Below the pieces are notes generated by a model. It was not told where the DNA came from and did not search any database. It worked only from the letters and a program-made list of their open reading frames with translations. DNA of 64,000 nucleotides from Streptomyces novaecaesareae (GTDB lineage Bacteria; Actinomycetota; Actinomycetes; Streptomycetales; Streptomycetaceae): NCBI RefSeq assembly GCF_000716875.1, contig NZ_JNWQ01000028.1, forward strand, positions 14,019 through 78,018. Direction: 5' to 3'. A program made the translations under genes and the position numbers. Positions 50,884 to 59,353 of this stretch are shown piece after piece (position 1 is the stretch's first letter; every line of letters starts with the position of its first letter).

Positions 50884-52326
50884 ATGACCACTGCCTCTCC
50901 CACCTCGGTCGACCCCGTTCCGATACCCCTCGACGACGATCCCGGCGGCGGGGTGCTCAGCGGCCGCTACCGCGCGCTCACGCTGGGGATCGTCTCGGTG
51001 GTCCTGGTGATCGCCTTCGAGGCGACCGCCGTCAACACCGCGATGCCGACGGCCGCCCGCCAGCTGGACGGCCTCGGGCTGTACGCCTTCGCCTTCTCCG
51101 GCTACTTCACCACCACGCTGTTCGCCCTGGTCGTCTCCGGCCAGTGGTGCGACCGGCGCGGGCCGCTGCAGCCGCTGTTCACCGGCATCGCGGTGTTCGG
51201 CCTCGGCCTGCTGGTGGCCGGGACAGCGCCCGGGATGTGGGTCTTCGTGGCCGGGCGGGCGATCCAGGGCCTGGGCGGCGGGCTGGTGATCGTCGCGCTG
51301 TACGTGGTGGTCGGCCGGGCCTATCCGGAGCGGCTGCGGCCGTCGGTGTTCGCGGCCTTCTCCTCGGCCTGGGTGCTGCCCTCGATCGTCGGCCCGCTGG
51401 TCGCCGGGGCCGTCACCCAGCACCTCGGCTGGCGCTGGGTGTTCCTGGCGGTGCCGGTGCTGATCCTGCTGCCGCTGGCCGTGATGGGCCCGGCGCTGAC
51501 CCGCTCCGAGCGCGAGCACCCGGTGCCCAAGGGCGCGGACTTCGACCGCCGACGCACCCTGCTGGCCGCGATGGCCGCGCTCGGCGCGGGCCTGCTGCAG
51601 TACGCGGGCCAGCGCCGCGACCTGGTCGGGCTGCTCCCCGGGATCGCCGGGGCGGCACTGCTGGCGCCGGCCGTCCTGGGGCTGCTGCCGAAGCGGACCC
51701 TGCGGGCCGGGCGCGGGCTGCCGACGGTGATCCTGCTGCGCGGGGTGGCGGCGGGGGCGTTCTTCGCGTCCGAGGCCTTCATCCCGCTGATGATGACCAC
51801 CCAGCGCGGCCTGTCGCCGACCCTGGCCGGCCTCACCCTGACCAGCGGCGGGCTCTCCTGGGCGCTGGGTTCCTGGCTGCAGGGCCGGCCGGGGGCCGAG
51901 CGCTACCGCGGGGCGATGATCCGGGGCGGCTTCGTGCTGACCGCGGTGGCGATCGCGGGCACCGCCCTGGTGCTGGTCCCGGCGGTGCCGGCCTGGGTGG
52001 CCTCGGTGGCCTGGGGGATCGGCGGCGTCGGGATGGGACTGGCCATCGCGAGCGTCAGCGTGCTGATGATGAAGCTCTCCGCGCCGGAGGATGCCGGGGC
52101 CAACTCGGCCGCGCTGCAGATGAGCGACGCGCTGGGCAACGTGCTGCTCACGGGCCTGGCCGGGGTGCTGTTCGCGGCGCTGGGCGGTGGTGCCCTGGCG
52201 GCGGCCGGCCACGGACAGGCCGAAGGCGCCGGTTCGACCGGCGCCTTCGCGGTGATCCTGCTGGTGATGGCGGGGGTGGCCCTGCTGGGGGCGCTGCTCT
52301 CCGGCCGGGTCCGTACCCGGTCCTGA
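50884..52326 (+). CDS. MFS transporter (drug:H+ antiporter-like)
   Basis: A 480-aa major facilitator with about 12-14 membrane helices. VVLVIAFEATAVNTAMPTAARQL is helix 1 with the antiporter motif; GQWCDRRGPLQPLF is motif A; FVAGRAIQGLGGGLVIVALY is motif B; VLPSIVGPLVAGAVTQHLGWRWVF is motif C. The start at 50884 has no ribosome-binding site; a ttacgat box directly upstream suggests a leaderless transcript. It begins 98 bases after gdx and may be independent of the riboswitch. The substrate is unknown. Confidence 0.88.
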   Translation: MTTASPTSVDPVPIPLDDDPGGGVLSGRYRALTLGIVSVVLVIAFEATAVNTAMPTAARQLDGLGLYAFAFSGYFTTTLFALVVSGQWCDRRGPLQPLFTGIAVFGLGLLVAGTAPGMWVFVAGRAIQGLGGGLVIVALYVVVGRAYPERLRPSVFAAFSSAWVLPSIVGPLVAGAVTQHLGWRWVFLAVPVLILLPLAVMGPALTRSEREHPVPKGADFDRRRTLLAAMAALGAGLLQYAGQRRDLVGLLPGIAGAALLAPAVLGLLPKRTLRAGRGLPTVILLRGVAAGAFFASEAFIPLMMTTQRGLSPTLAGLTLTSGGLSWALGSWLQGRPGAERYRGAMIRGGFVLTAVAIAGTALVLVPAVPAWVASVAWGIGGVGMGLAIASVSVLMMKLSAPEDAGANSAALQMSDALGNVLLTGLAGVLFAALGGGALAAAGHGQAEGAGSTGAFAVILLVMAGVALLGALLSGRVRTRS

Positions 52327-52329
52327 CGG

Positions 52330-53646
52330 TCAGCCGGCGGTGGCGGCGGCGGTGGCGGGGACCGGCGGCGCCGCCGGGGTGCCGAGGAAGGCCTCCCAGC
52401 CGCCGGTCGGGGACTGGCCCGGGGAGAGGGTCTGCAGCTTGCGCAGCACCGCCGGGTCCTGGGCGTCCAGCCAGTCGACCAGCTGGCGGAAGGAGACCAG
52501 CCGGACCTCCGGCTTGCCCGCGATGGCCTTGAGGACGTCCTCGACGGCGTTCATGTAGATGCCGCCGTTCCACTCCTCGAAGTGGTTGCCGATGATGTAC
52601 GGCGCCCGGTTGCCGTTGTAGGTGCGGTCGAAGCCCATCAGGTAGGAGTCGCGGGCCTGGGCCTGGAAGCCCGGGTGGAGCGCCGGGTCGGCCTTGGTGT
52701 TGGGGCCGCACTGGTTGTACATGATGTTGTAGTCCATCGAGAGCACCTGGAAGGTGTGCCCGGGGAAGGGGATGGACTGCAGCGGGAGGTCCCACAGCGC
52801 GCCGCCCTGGATCTTCTGCGGCCACACCTGGGTGCCGTTGCCGCTGCTGTCGTAGCGCCAGCCGCGCTTGACCGCGGTGGGCAGCAGGTTGCGCTGGCCC
52901 TCCAGGCAGGGGGTGCGGCTGCCGATCAGCTCCTTGCGGTAGTCGAAGGGCAGGGCCGGCAGGTCGGTGAAACCGGTGTTGGTGCGCCAGTTCGTGACGA
53001 AGTCCATCGCCTGCTGGATCTCGCTGTCCCACTCCTCGGGGGACCACTTGCCGACGCCGGTGGCGCCGCAGAAGTGGCCGTTGAAGTGGGTGCCGATCTC
53101 GTGGCCCTCCAGCCAGGCCGCGTGCACGTTCGCCAGGGTGTCGCGGATGTGCTGGTCGCTCAGGTAGCCGATGTCGGAGGCGCCGGCCTTGTGTTGCGGC
53201 GGGCGGTAGAGGTCCTTCTTGGACTCGGGCAGCAGGTAGAGGCCGCTGAGGAAGAAGGTCATCTTCGCCTCGTGCTCCTGGGCCAGCCGGCGGAAGCGGG
53301 CGAACAGGCCGTTGTCGAGCTCGCCGGCGCCGTCCCAGGAGAAGACCACGAACTGCGGCGGGCGCTGCCCGGGCCGGAGCTGCTCGGGGGTGGGCTGGTG
53401 CGGCTGGGTGCCGGTGTCGGAGGTGGAGCCGTCGCCGATCAGGACGGCCTGCGGCTTGGGGGCCGGGGCCGGGGCCGGGGCGGGGGCCGGGACGGGGGTG
53501 GTGCTCTGCTCGTCGGCCGCGCCGGTGGCGGCGGATCCGGTCGCCCGCTCCCCGCCGGTGGCGTGGTTGCTGCCGCAGGCGGCCGCCAGGGCGGCGGCGG
53601 TGGCGGCGCCGGCCGCCAGTAGGGTGCGGCGGGAGAGAGCGTCCAT
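52330..53646 (-). CDS. Tat-exported lipoprotein related to polysaccharide deacetylases
   Basis: A 438-aa exported protein. The N-terminus MDALSRRTLLAAGAATAAALAAACGS has a twin-arginine SRRTLL motif and a probable lipidated Cys24. An Ala/Pro repeat linker follows (about 50-70). The catalytic-type domain starts FVVFSWDGAGELDNGLFARF, MTFFLSGLYLLP, HEIGTHFNGHFCG and ends NHFEEWNGGIYMNAVE. The TFFLSG and HEIGTH pieces fit the NodB/CE4 fold, but the usual Asp-Asp motif reads SWDGAGEL, so activity is uncertain. The ATG at 53646 has ggag six bases away; it is convergent with the MFS gene, 3 bp apart. Confidence 0.8.
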   Translation of the reverse strand: MDALSRRTLLAAGAATAAALAAACGSNHATGGERATGSAATGAADEQSTTPVPAPAPAPAPAPKPQAVLIGDGSTSDTGTQPHQPTPEQLRPGQRPPQFVVFSWDGAGELDNGLFARFRRLAQEHEAKMTFFLSGLYLLPESKKDLYRPPQHKAGASDIGYLSDQHIRDTLANVHAAWLEGHEIGTHFNGHFCGATGVGKWSPEEWDSEIQQAMDFVTNWRTNTGFTDLPALPFDYRKELIGSRTPCLEGQRNLLPTAVKRGWRYDSSGNGTQVWPQKIQGGALWDLPLQSIPFPGHTFQVLSMDYNIMYNQCGPNTKADPALHPGFQAQARDSYLMGFDRTYNGNRAPYIIGNHFEEWNGGIYMNAVEDVLKAIAGKPEVRLVSFRQLVDWLDAQDPAVLRKLQTLSPGQSPTGGWEAFLGTPAAPPVPATAAATAG

Positions 53647-54048
53647 GGTCACTCCGTTCATGTGGCGTTCGACTGCGTGCGGGAGTGTGGGTCCGGTCGG
53701 ACACGCGGGGATCGAACCCGTGACCGAGTCAGCATGGCATGAGGGTGGAGACGGTCGAAGAGGCACAGCGCGCGGTCGTAAGTGATCGCCCGAACGACGC
53801 AACCGATCGGGGCCGTGGAACCGTCGGTAGGACTTGCCGGGCGCGGTCCCGCGGGGGTCCGCGCGTGGGAGGCGGTCGTCGCGCTCGGCGACCGGGTGCC
53901 CACGCGGCGCAGGGAATGCGCCGGCGGCCCTGCCGATCGGGGGGTGTCGATATGACCATCGTATGGACGTGCCTTACAGTCCGATCCGGTTCAATTGTTC
54001 CCAGGAAACTCCCAGGAAGCGGGATTCCGTCGGCAGAGGGGAGCGCCC
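53647..54048. other. Divergent region with a tRNA-like 3' half
   Basis: 402 bases, no protein gene supported. On the minus strand, 53697-53725 reads like the T arm and 3' acceptor strand of a tRNA (ggttcgatcccc core), but no matching 5' half exists upstream. Otherwise only unremarkable promoter sequence is seen. Confidence 0.4.
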
Positions 54049-54693
54049 GTGGGCGTCCAGCAGAGCAGGAGCCCCTGGCCGGGCACCCTGGCGGCGGGGG
54101 CCGCGCTGGTGTTCGGCGCCTGGCTGCTGCACGGCGGCGGCCCGCTGGTGCTGCCGCCCGCCCCGGGCGGCGGACAGGCACAGGCCGGCATCGCGCCGGT
54201 CTCCGTCGTCCCGCCGCTGGGGCCGTCCGCCCCGACCCGGATCCGCATCCCGGCCGTCCGCCTGGACGCTCCGGTCACCGCGCTCGGGCTGGACTCCGAC
54301 GGCCACCTCCAGGCCCCGCCCGAGGCCGACCGCAACCTGGCGGGCTGGTACCGGGGCGGGGCCAGCCCCGGCCAGCGGGGCACCGCGATCCTTGCGGGGC
54401 ACGTCGACAACAAGTCCGGTCCGGCCGTCTTCTACCATCTGGGAGCGCTCCGTCGTGGAGACCGGATCGAAATCGCCCGGGCCGACGGCGCCACCGCCGT
54501 CTACCAGCTGTACGCCATCGAAGTGCACGACCGAAAGGACTTCCCGGACGATCGGGTCTACCGTCAGGCCGCCGACGCGCAACTACGGGTGATCACCTGT
54601 GGCGGCGCCTACAGCGAGGAACACGGTTACGACGGCAACGTCGTCGCCTACGGGTTCCTGGCCGACACCACCCAGCCGGGCAAAGCCGCATGA
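54049..54693 (+). CDS. Class F sortase
   Basis: A 214-aa membrane-anchored transpeptidase. N-terminal helix (about 12-32, TLAAGAALVFGAWLLHGGG), Pro-rich linker, then the sortase beta-barrel: TRIRIPAVRLDAPVTALGLD, catalytic His118 in ILAGHVDNKSGPAVF and Cys184 in RVITCGGAY, followed by DGNVVAYGFL. Class F enzymes of actinobacteria attach or shape surface proteins. The GTG at 54049 follows gagggga. The TTG at 53995 upstream is less likely. The stop overlaps the next ATG by 4 bp. Confidence 0.9.
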   Translation: MGVQQSRSPWPGTLAAGAALVFGAWLLHGGGPLVLPPAPGGGQAQAGIAPVSVVPPLGPSAPTRIRIPAVRLDAPVTALGLDSDGHLQAPPEADRNLAGWYRGGASPGQRGTAILAGHVDNKSGPAVFYHLGALRRGDRIEIARADGATAVYQLYAIEVHDRKDFPDDRVYRQAADAQLRVITCGGAYSEEHGYDGNVVAYGFLADTTQPGKAA

Positions 54694-56015
54694 CCACGCT
54701 CACTCTCGCCACCCGCTGGAACCCGATCGACTGGCCGCTCACCGAGGGCCCGATCCCGCACGCCGTGTCCGTCGTCGGCTGGGCGGCGCTGCTCGCGCTC
54801 GCCGTCGGCCGCGACCGGCGCTGGTGGCGGTTCCGCCTGCCCGCCGCGCTGTTCACCGCCGCCGCCCTCAGCCTGCTGCTGGACGTCCTGGTCGACGGCT
54901 GGTGGCACCCCTTCCCCGAGGGCACGCCCGACTACGTCACCTGGTGGATAGCCGTCGCCCTGCTCGGGCTCTGCCTGGCCGGCTACCGGATGCGCCGGCT
55001 CACCTGGAAGCGGCGGGGGCTCGTGCTGAGCCTGAGCGCCCTGGTGCTGCTGATGGCCTCCTCCCAGGTCAACATAGGCTTCGGCCAGTTCCCGAGCGGG
55101 CGCGTGATGCTGGCGCCGTGGCTCACCAAGACCGACGGGCTGATCGCCGACAAGGTCAGCCAGACCGTGGCCGCCCCGCCGGGGAAGGTGCTGGAGGAGG
55201 TCTGGCAGCCCCCGGCGGGCCTGCCCGAGAAGGGCACCGTCTCGGTGGTGCCGATCCCCGGTACGAGGTCGGGCTTCAAGGCCCGCGACGCGTACGTCTA
55301 CCTCCCGCCCGCCTACCAGGCCAACCCGCGGCCGCTGCTCCCGGTGGTCGTGATGATCACCGGCCAGCCCGGCATCCCGGGGGACTGGGTGCTCTCCGCG
55401 CAGATCAACGAGGCGCTGGACGCCTACGCCGCGGACCACGGCGGCCTCGCGCCCATCGTGGTGATGCCCGACCAGCTCGGTTCCACCTGGGCCAACACGC
55501 TCTGCCTCGACTCCAAGATCGCCAAGACCCAGACCTACCTGGCGGTGGACGTCCCCAACTGGGTCCACCAGAACCTCCAGACCGCGACCGGACGGAACAC
55601 CTGGGCGATCGGCGGCGCCTCGATGGGCGGCACCTGCGCGCTCCAGCTCGGCGTCAACGCGCCCGACGTGTACGGCACCGTCCTGGACATGTCCGGACAG
55701 GACCAGCCGACCCTGGGCAGCAAGGAGCAGACCGTCAAGGCCGCGTTCGGCGGGGACGGCAAGAAGTTCGACGCGGTCGACCCCGTGCAGGTGATGGCCC
55801 GCAAGAAGTTCCCGGACACCAATGTCGCCCTGCTCGTCGGGGAGACCGACGAGGAGTTCAGGCCGCAGATGGAGAAGGTCTACCAGGCCGTGCAGGGGGC
55901 CGGGATGAAGGCGAAGTTCGAGCTGATGCCGGGCGGCCACGGCTGGATCGTCTTCCGCCCCGGCATCGCCCAGCAGATCCCGTGGCTCGCCCAGCAGACC
56001 GGACTGACCCGGTGA
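54690..56015 (+). CDS. Membrane-anchored esterase (esterase-D-like alpha/beta hydrolase)
   Basis: A 441-aa protein. The N-terminal 130 residues hold about four membrane helices (VVGWAALLALAVG, AALFTAAALSLLLDVLV, WWIAVALLGLCLAG, GLVLSLSALVLLM). The outer domain is an esterase-D-like hydrolase: DAYVYLPPAYQ, PVVVMITGQPG, nucleophile Ser311 in IGGASMGGTCALQLG, VALLVGETDEEF and catalytic-type His in PGGHGWIVF. It overlaps both neighbours by 4 bp. Actinobacterial esterases next to MprF-like genes (AhyD type) can remove amino acids from lipids; that role is inferred here. Confidence 0.85.
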   Translation: MTTLTLATRWNPIDWPLTEGPIPHAVSVVGWAALLALAVGRDRRWWRFRLPAALFTAAALSLLLDVLVDGWWHPFPEGTPDYVTWWIAVALLGLCLAGYRMRRLTWKRRGLVLSLSALVLLMASSQVNIGFGQFPSGRVMLAPWLTKTDGLIADKVSQTVAAPPGKVLEEVWQPPAGLPEKGTVSVVPIPGTRSGFKARDAYVYLPPAYQANPRPLLPVVVMITGQPGIPGDWVLSAQINEALDAYAADHGGLAPIVVMPDQLGSTWANTLCLDSKIAKTQTYLAVDVPNWVHQNLQTATGRNTWAIGGASMGGTCALQLGVNAPDVYGTVLDMSGQDQPTLGSKEQTVKAAFGGDGKKFDAVDPVQVMARKKFPDTNVALLVGETDEEFRPQMEKVYQAVQGAGMKAKFELMPGGHGWIVFRPGIAQQIPWLAQQTGLTR

Positions 56016-58594
56016 CCGGGGCGGGGACGGCGGTCGTCGCCACCGGAGAGCAGGACCAGAAGAAGTCGCCCAAGGTCGTCGCGCAGCGCGCGGACGAGCG
56101 GGGCGCGGACCGCGCGCCCGTCACCCGGACGCCGGAGCCGCGCCCGCAGCGGGTCCGGCGGGCGGCCCGGGCGCTCGGCGTCCGGCTGCGCTCCGCGCCG
56201 CTGACGCTGGCACTGCTCGCCGGGCTCTGGCTGCTCGGCGCGGCCACCGGCAGCCTGGGCGGCGGGCCGTCCGAGCGGCTGCTGGGCCGGGCCGGGGTCG
56301 GCCTGTCCACGCTCACCGACGGCCACTGGTGGGCGCCGGTCACCTCGATGTTCTGGTGCTCGGGCATCGGCTCGTACGTGTTCGCCAGCCTGCTGCTGCT
56401 CCTGGTCGGCCCGGCCGCCGAGCACCGGCTCGGCCGGCTGCGCACCCTCGCGGTGCTGGTCGGCGGGCAGGTCGTGGGCACCCTGCTGGGCACCGGGCTG
56501 GTCGCGCTCGGCTCCTCGGCCGGGGAGCAGTGGACCGCCTCGGTGGCCGACCAGATCTCGGTCGGCCCCGCCGTCGGCCTGTTCGCGCTGGCCGCGGTCC
56601 TCGGGTACCGGCTCACCGTGCTGTGGCGCCGCCGGCTGCACCTGCTGGTGCTGCTCCTCCCGCTGGTCATGACGCTGTACGTCGGCCACCTGCAGAGCGT
56701 CCAGCGGTGCGCCGCGGCGCTGGTCGGGCTCGGCGTGGGCGCGCTGCTCAGCCGCGGCCGCCCGTACCTGCGCTCGCACCGCTCCTCGCACTCCGAGACC
56801 CGGGTGCTGGTCGCGCTCTGCCTGGTCGCCGCCGCCGTCGGGCCGCTGATCGCCTCGCTGTACGACACCGCCAGCGGGCCGTTCAACACCTTCTCCGAGC
56901 TGTACTTCTCCCACCGGCTCAGCCCGGACGAGGTGGCCGACTTCTGCGCGATGTCGGCGCACGACTGCGCCCGCGCGCACGCCGTCGTCCGGATCTTCGA
57001 CACCCCCGGCCGGCTGATGGCGGCGCTCTTCCCCGCGCTGCTGCTGGTGCTCGCCGAGGGGCTGCGCCGGGGGCTGCGGTTCGCCTGGCTGGTGACCGTC
57101 GCCACCGAGCTGCTCTGGGGGGCGCTGCTGGGCTGGCTCTACCTGGACGCCGGGCCGGTCAGCCGGGACGTGGTGCAGTACTTCGTCGAGGCGATGCTGC
57201 TGCCGCTGCTGACCACCGGCCTGCTGCTGGCCACCCGCAAGCGGTTCCGGCTGCGGCTGTCCGGCCGCTCGGTGCGCCGGCTGGTCCTGGTGCTCGGCGG
57301 GGCCGCGTTCGTCTCCTCGGCCGCGTACGTGGGGCTCGGGCGGCTGGTCGCGAGCCAGTTCGAGCCGGGGGCGACCGTGCGCCGACTGCTGCACGGGCTG
57401 CCCGCGCAGTTCCTGCCGCCCGCGTACAACGACCTCACGCCGGACTACCCGATCGCGGTCGGGCCGGTGGCGCGCCTCCTGGAGACGTACTGCGGGCTGG
57501 CGTTCTGGGTGGTGGCACTGGCCGTGCTGCTGTCGGCCTTCCGCCGGCCGTCGCTGCACACCGACGCCGAGGCCGCCGCCCGGGCCCGGGCGCTGCTGAC
57601 CGGACACGGCGGCGGGACGCTGTCGTTCATCACCACCTGGGACGGCAACCACTACTGGTTCGACGAGCAGGGCCGGGCAGCCGTCGCCTACCGGGTGGTG
57701 GGCACCGTCGCACTGACCACCGGCGACCCCTTCGGCGCGCCGGAGGACCGGGCCCGGGCCGTGGCCGGCTTCGCCCGGTACTGCGACGCCCGGGGCTGGA
57801 CCCCGTGCTTCTACAGCGTCTGCGGGCAGACCAGGGACGCCGCCGCGCAGCTCGGCTGGCGCTCGGTGCAGGTCGCCGAGGACACCGTGGTCGCGCTGCC
57901 CGAGCTGGCCTTCACCGGCCGCAAGTGGCAGGACATCCGCACCGCGCTCAACAAGGCCGGCAAGCAGGGCATCACCGCGGAGTGGTGGGCGTACCACGAG
58001 GCACCGCTCGCACTGCGGGACCAGATCCGGGCGATCTCCGAGGAGTGGGTCTCCGAGAAGGGCCTGCCCGAGATGGGCTTCACGCTCGGCGGGCTGGAGG
58101 AGCTGGACGACCCGGACGTCCGGGTGCTGATCGCGGTGGACGAGCAGCGGGTCGTGCACGGGCTGACCAGCTGGATGCCGGTGTACGAGGACGGCGTGCC
58201 GGTCGGCTGGACGCTGGACTTCATGCGCCGGCGCTCCGACGGCTTCCGCGGCGTCAGCGAGTTCCTGATCGCCTCGGCCGCGCTCGGCTTCAAGGAGGAG
58301 GGCGCGCGCTTCCTCTCGCTGTCGGGCGCGCCGCTGGCCCGCACCGGGCAGGACGGGGAGCCCACCGGCCTGCAGCGGATGCTGGACTGGATGGGCAAGG
58401 CGCTGGAGCCGGTGTACGGCTTCCGCTCGCTGCTCGCGTTCAAGGCCAAGTTCCAGCCGGAGTACCGGCCGATGTACATGGCCTACCCCGACCCGGCCGC
58501 GCTGCCCGGCATCACCCGGGCGATCGGCAAGGCGTACCTGCCGCACCTGACGGCGGCGCAGGGCGTCCGGCTGATGCGCAAGCTCTCGGGCTGA
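56012..58594 (+). CDS. Rhomboid-like / DUF2156 fusion, MprF-type aminoacyl-lipid synthase candidate
   Basis: An 860-aa membrane protein. After a basic cytoplasmic stretch (1-50), residues 55-250 form a rhomboid-like six-helix part (TDGHWWAPVTSMFWCSG; GPAAEHRLGRLRTLAVLVGGQVVGTLLGT), without an obvious GxSG serine. More helices follow (about 265-520). The C-terminal soluble part (from about 525) is the DUF2156 GNAT-like fold of lysyl-phosphatidylglycerol synthases: WDGNHYWFDEQGRAAVAYRV, GDPFG, FTGRKWQDIRTALNKAGKQG and GWTLDFMRRRSDGF. GTG at 56012, 4-bp overlap with the esterase. Probably transfers an amino acid to a lipid. Confidence 0.85.
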   Translation: MTGAGTAVVATGEQDQKKSPKVVAQRADERGADRAPVTRTPEPRPQRVRRAARALGVRLRSAPLTLALLAGLWLLGAATGSLGGGPSERLLGRAGVGLSTLTDGHWWAPVTSMFWCSGIGSYVFASLLLLLVGPAAEHRLGRLRTLAVLVGGQVVGTLLGTGLVALGSSAGEQWTASVADQISVGPAVGLFALAAVLGYRLTVLWRRRLHLLVLLLPLVMTLYVGHLQSVQRCAAALVGLGVGALLSRGRPYLRSHRSSHSETRVLVALCLVAAAVGPLIASLYDTASGPFNTFSELYFSHRLSPDEVADFCAMSAHDCARAHAVVRIFDTPGRLMAALFPALLLVLAEGLRRGLRFAWLVTVATELLWGALLGWLYLDAGPVSRDVVQYFVEAMLLPLLTTGLLLATRKRFRLRLSGRSVRRLVLVLGGAAFVSSAAYVGLGRLVASQFEPGATVRRLLHGLPAQFLPPAYNDLTPDYPIAVGPVARLLETYCGLAFWVVALAVLLSAFRRPSLHTDAEAAARARALLTGHGGGTLSFITTWDGNHYWFDEQGRAAVAYRVVGTVALTTGDPFGAPEDRARAVAGFARYCDARGWTPCFYSVCGQTRDAAAQLGWRSVQVAEDTVVALPELAFTGRKWQDIRTALNKAGKQGITAEWWAYHEAPLALRDQIRAISEEWVSEKGLPEMGFTLGGLEELDDPDVRVLIAVDEQRVVHGLTSWMPVYEDGVPVGWTLDFMRRRSDGFRGVSEFLIASAALGFKEEGARFLSLSGAPLARTGQDGEPTGLQRMLDWMGKALEPVYGFRSLLAFKAKFQPEYRPMYMAYPDPAALPGITRAIGKAYLPHLTAAQGVRLMRKLSG

Positions 58595-58642
58595 GGGAGC
58601 GACGCGAGGCGGGCCCTGCGCCCCGGAGGCCGGCCCGCCCCC

Positions 58643-59068
58643 TCAGCCGAGCAGCTCGGCGAGCGCGCGGTCGGCGTCCAGGTGCAGGTGCTCCTCGCCC
58701 TCCGGGACGACCAGTCGGCTGCGCCACAGGAAGCGGCGCAGGTCGCCGGTGTCGAACCGGAGCAGCGCGGTGCCCTCCGGGGCCCGCAGCTCGACCATGG
58801 TGCAGCGGCCGGGCGCGGGCCGGACGTGGACGTCGCCGAGGCCGGCCGGCAGCTCGATGCCGGCCGAGAGCAGCCGGCGGGCGAAGACCCAGACGATGTC
58901 CTCGCCGTCCTGCTCCTCCGGGGCCTCGTCCAGCGAGAACTCGGCGGGGAAGGCCATCCGTACGGCCAGCGGGTCCTCGGGCAGGTAGGACAGGACCGCC
59001 CGCAGCCGGACGGAGCGGTGGGGGGAGAGGATCAGGCGGGCCTGGACGGTCTCTTCGACGGTGCGCAC
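58643..59068 (-). CDS. SsgA-like protein (SALP)
   Basis: A 141-aa protein of the SsgA family, found only in morphologically complex actinomycetes, where members direct septum placement and spore-wall synthesis. Family blocks: LRAVLSYLPEDPLAVRMAFP, VWVFARRLLSAGIELPAGLGDVHVRPAPG, LRAPEGTALLRFD and FLWRSRLVVPEGEE. Start GTG at 59068. Which of the SsgB-G subtypes it is cannot be settled here. It lies divergent from the helicase across a CRP-type palindrome. Confidence 0.88.
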   Translation of the reverse strand: MRTVEETVQARLILSPHRSVRLRAVLSYLPEDPLAVRMAFPAEFSLDEAPEEQDGEDIVWVFARRLLSAGIELPAGLGDVHVRPAPGRCTMVELRAPEGTALLRFDTGDLRRFLWRSRLVVPEGEEHLHLDADRALAELLG

Positions 59069-59180
59069 GGGAGGTCCCTTCGGTTCGGTGCGAGGCCGCG
59101 CCTTGGCAGGAGGGGTGGTGCGGCCTCACCCTGGTGAGAGTCCTGATGACCACCGTGATTACCCGGTTTCGAGGCCGATC

Positions 59181-59202
59181 CGATGTGACTCGCGTCACAT
59201 CG
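59181..59202. promoter_or_regulatory. CRP-type binding site, perfect palindrome
   Basis: A 22-bp perfect inverted repeat whose core is TGTGA-N6-TCACA, exactly the CRP consensus; it also fits GTG-N6-GNCAC reported for Streptomyces Crp. It lies 113 bases before the SsgA-like gene and 152 before the helicase, so it could control either or both. Confidence 0.65.
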
Positions 59203-59353
59203 ATTTCCGGCCGTGCGGGCCCGGCGCGGAGCCTCTTCTGGAGGCCCCGACGGCGCCGGGCCGGTAGGCTGGGCGGGTTGTCCGATCGCCGCCCGACCGC
59301 GGGACGGGGCCGCAAAACCGCCCCTGACCTGCGATGATCCCCCCTCGGAGACC

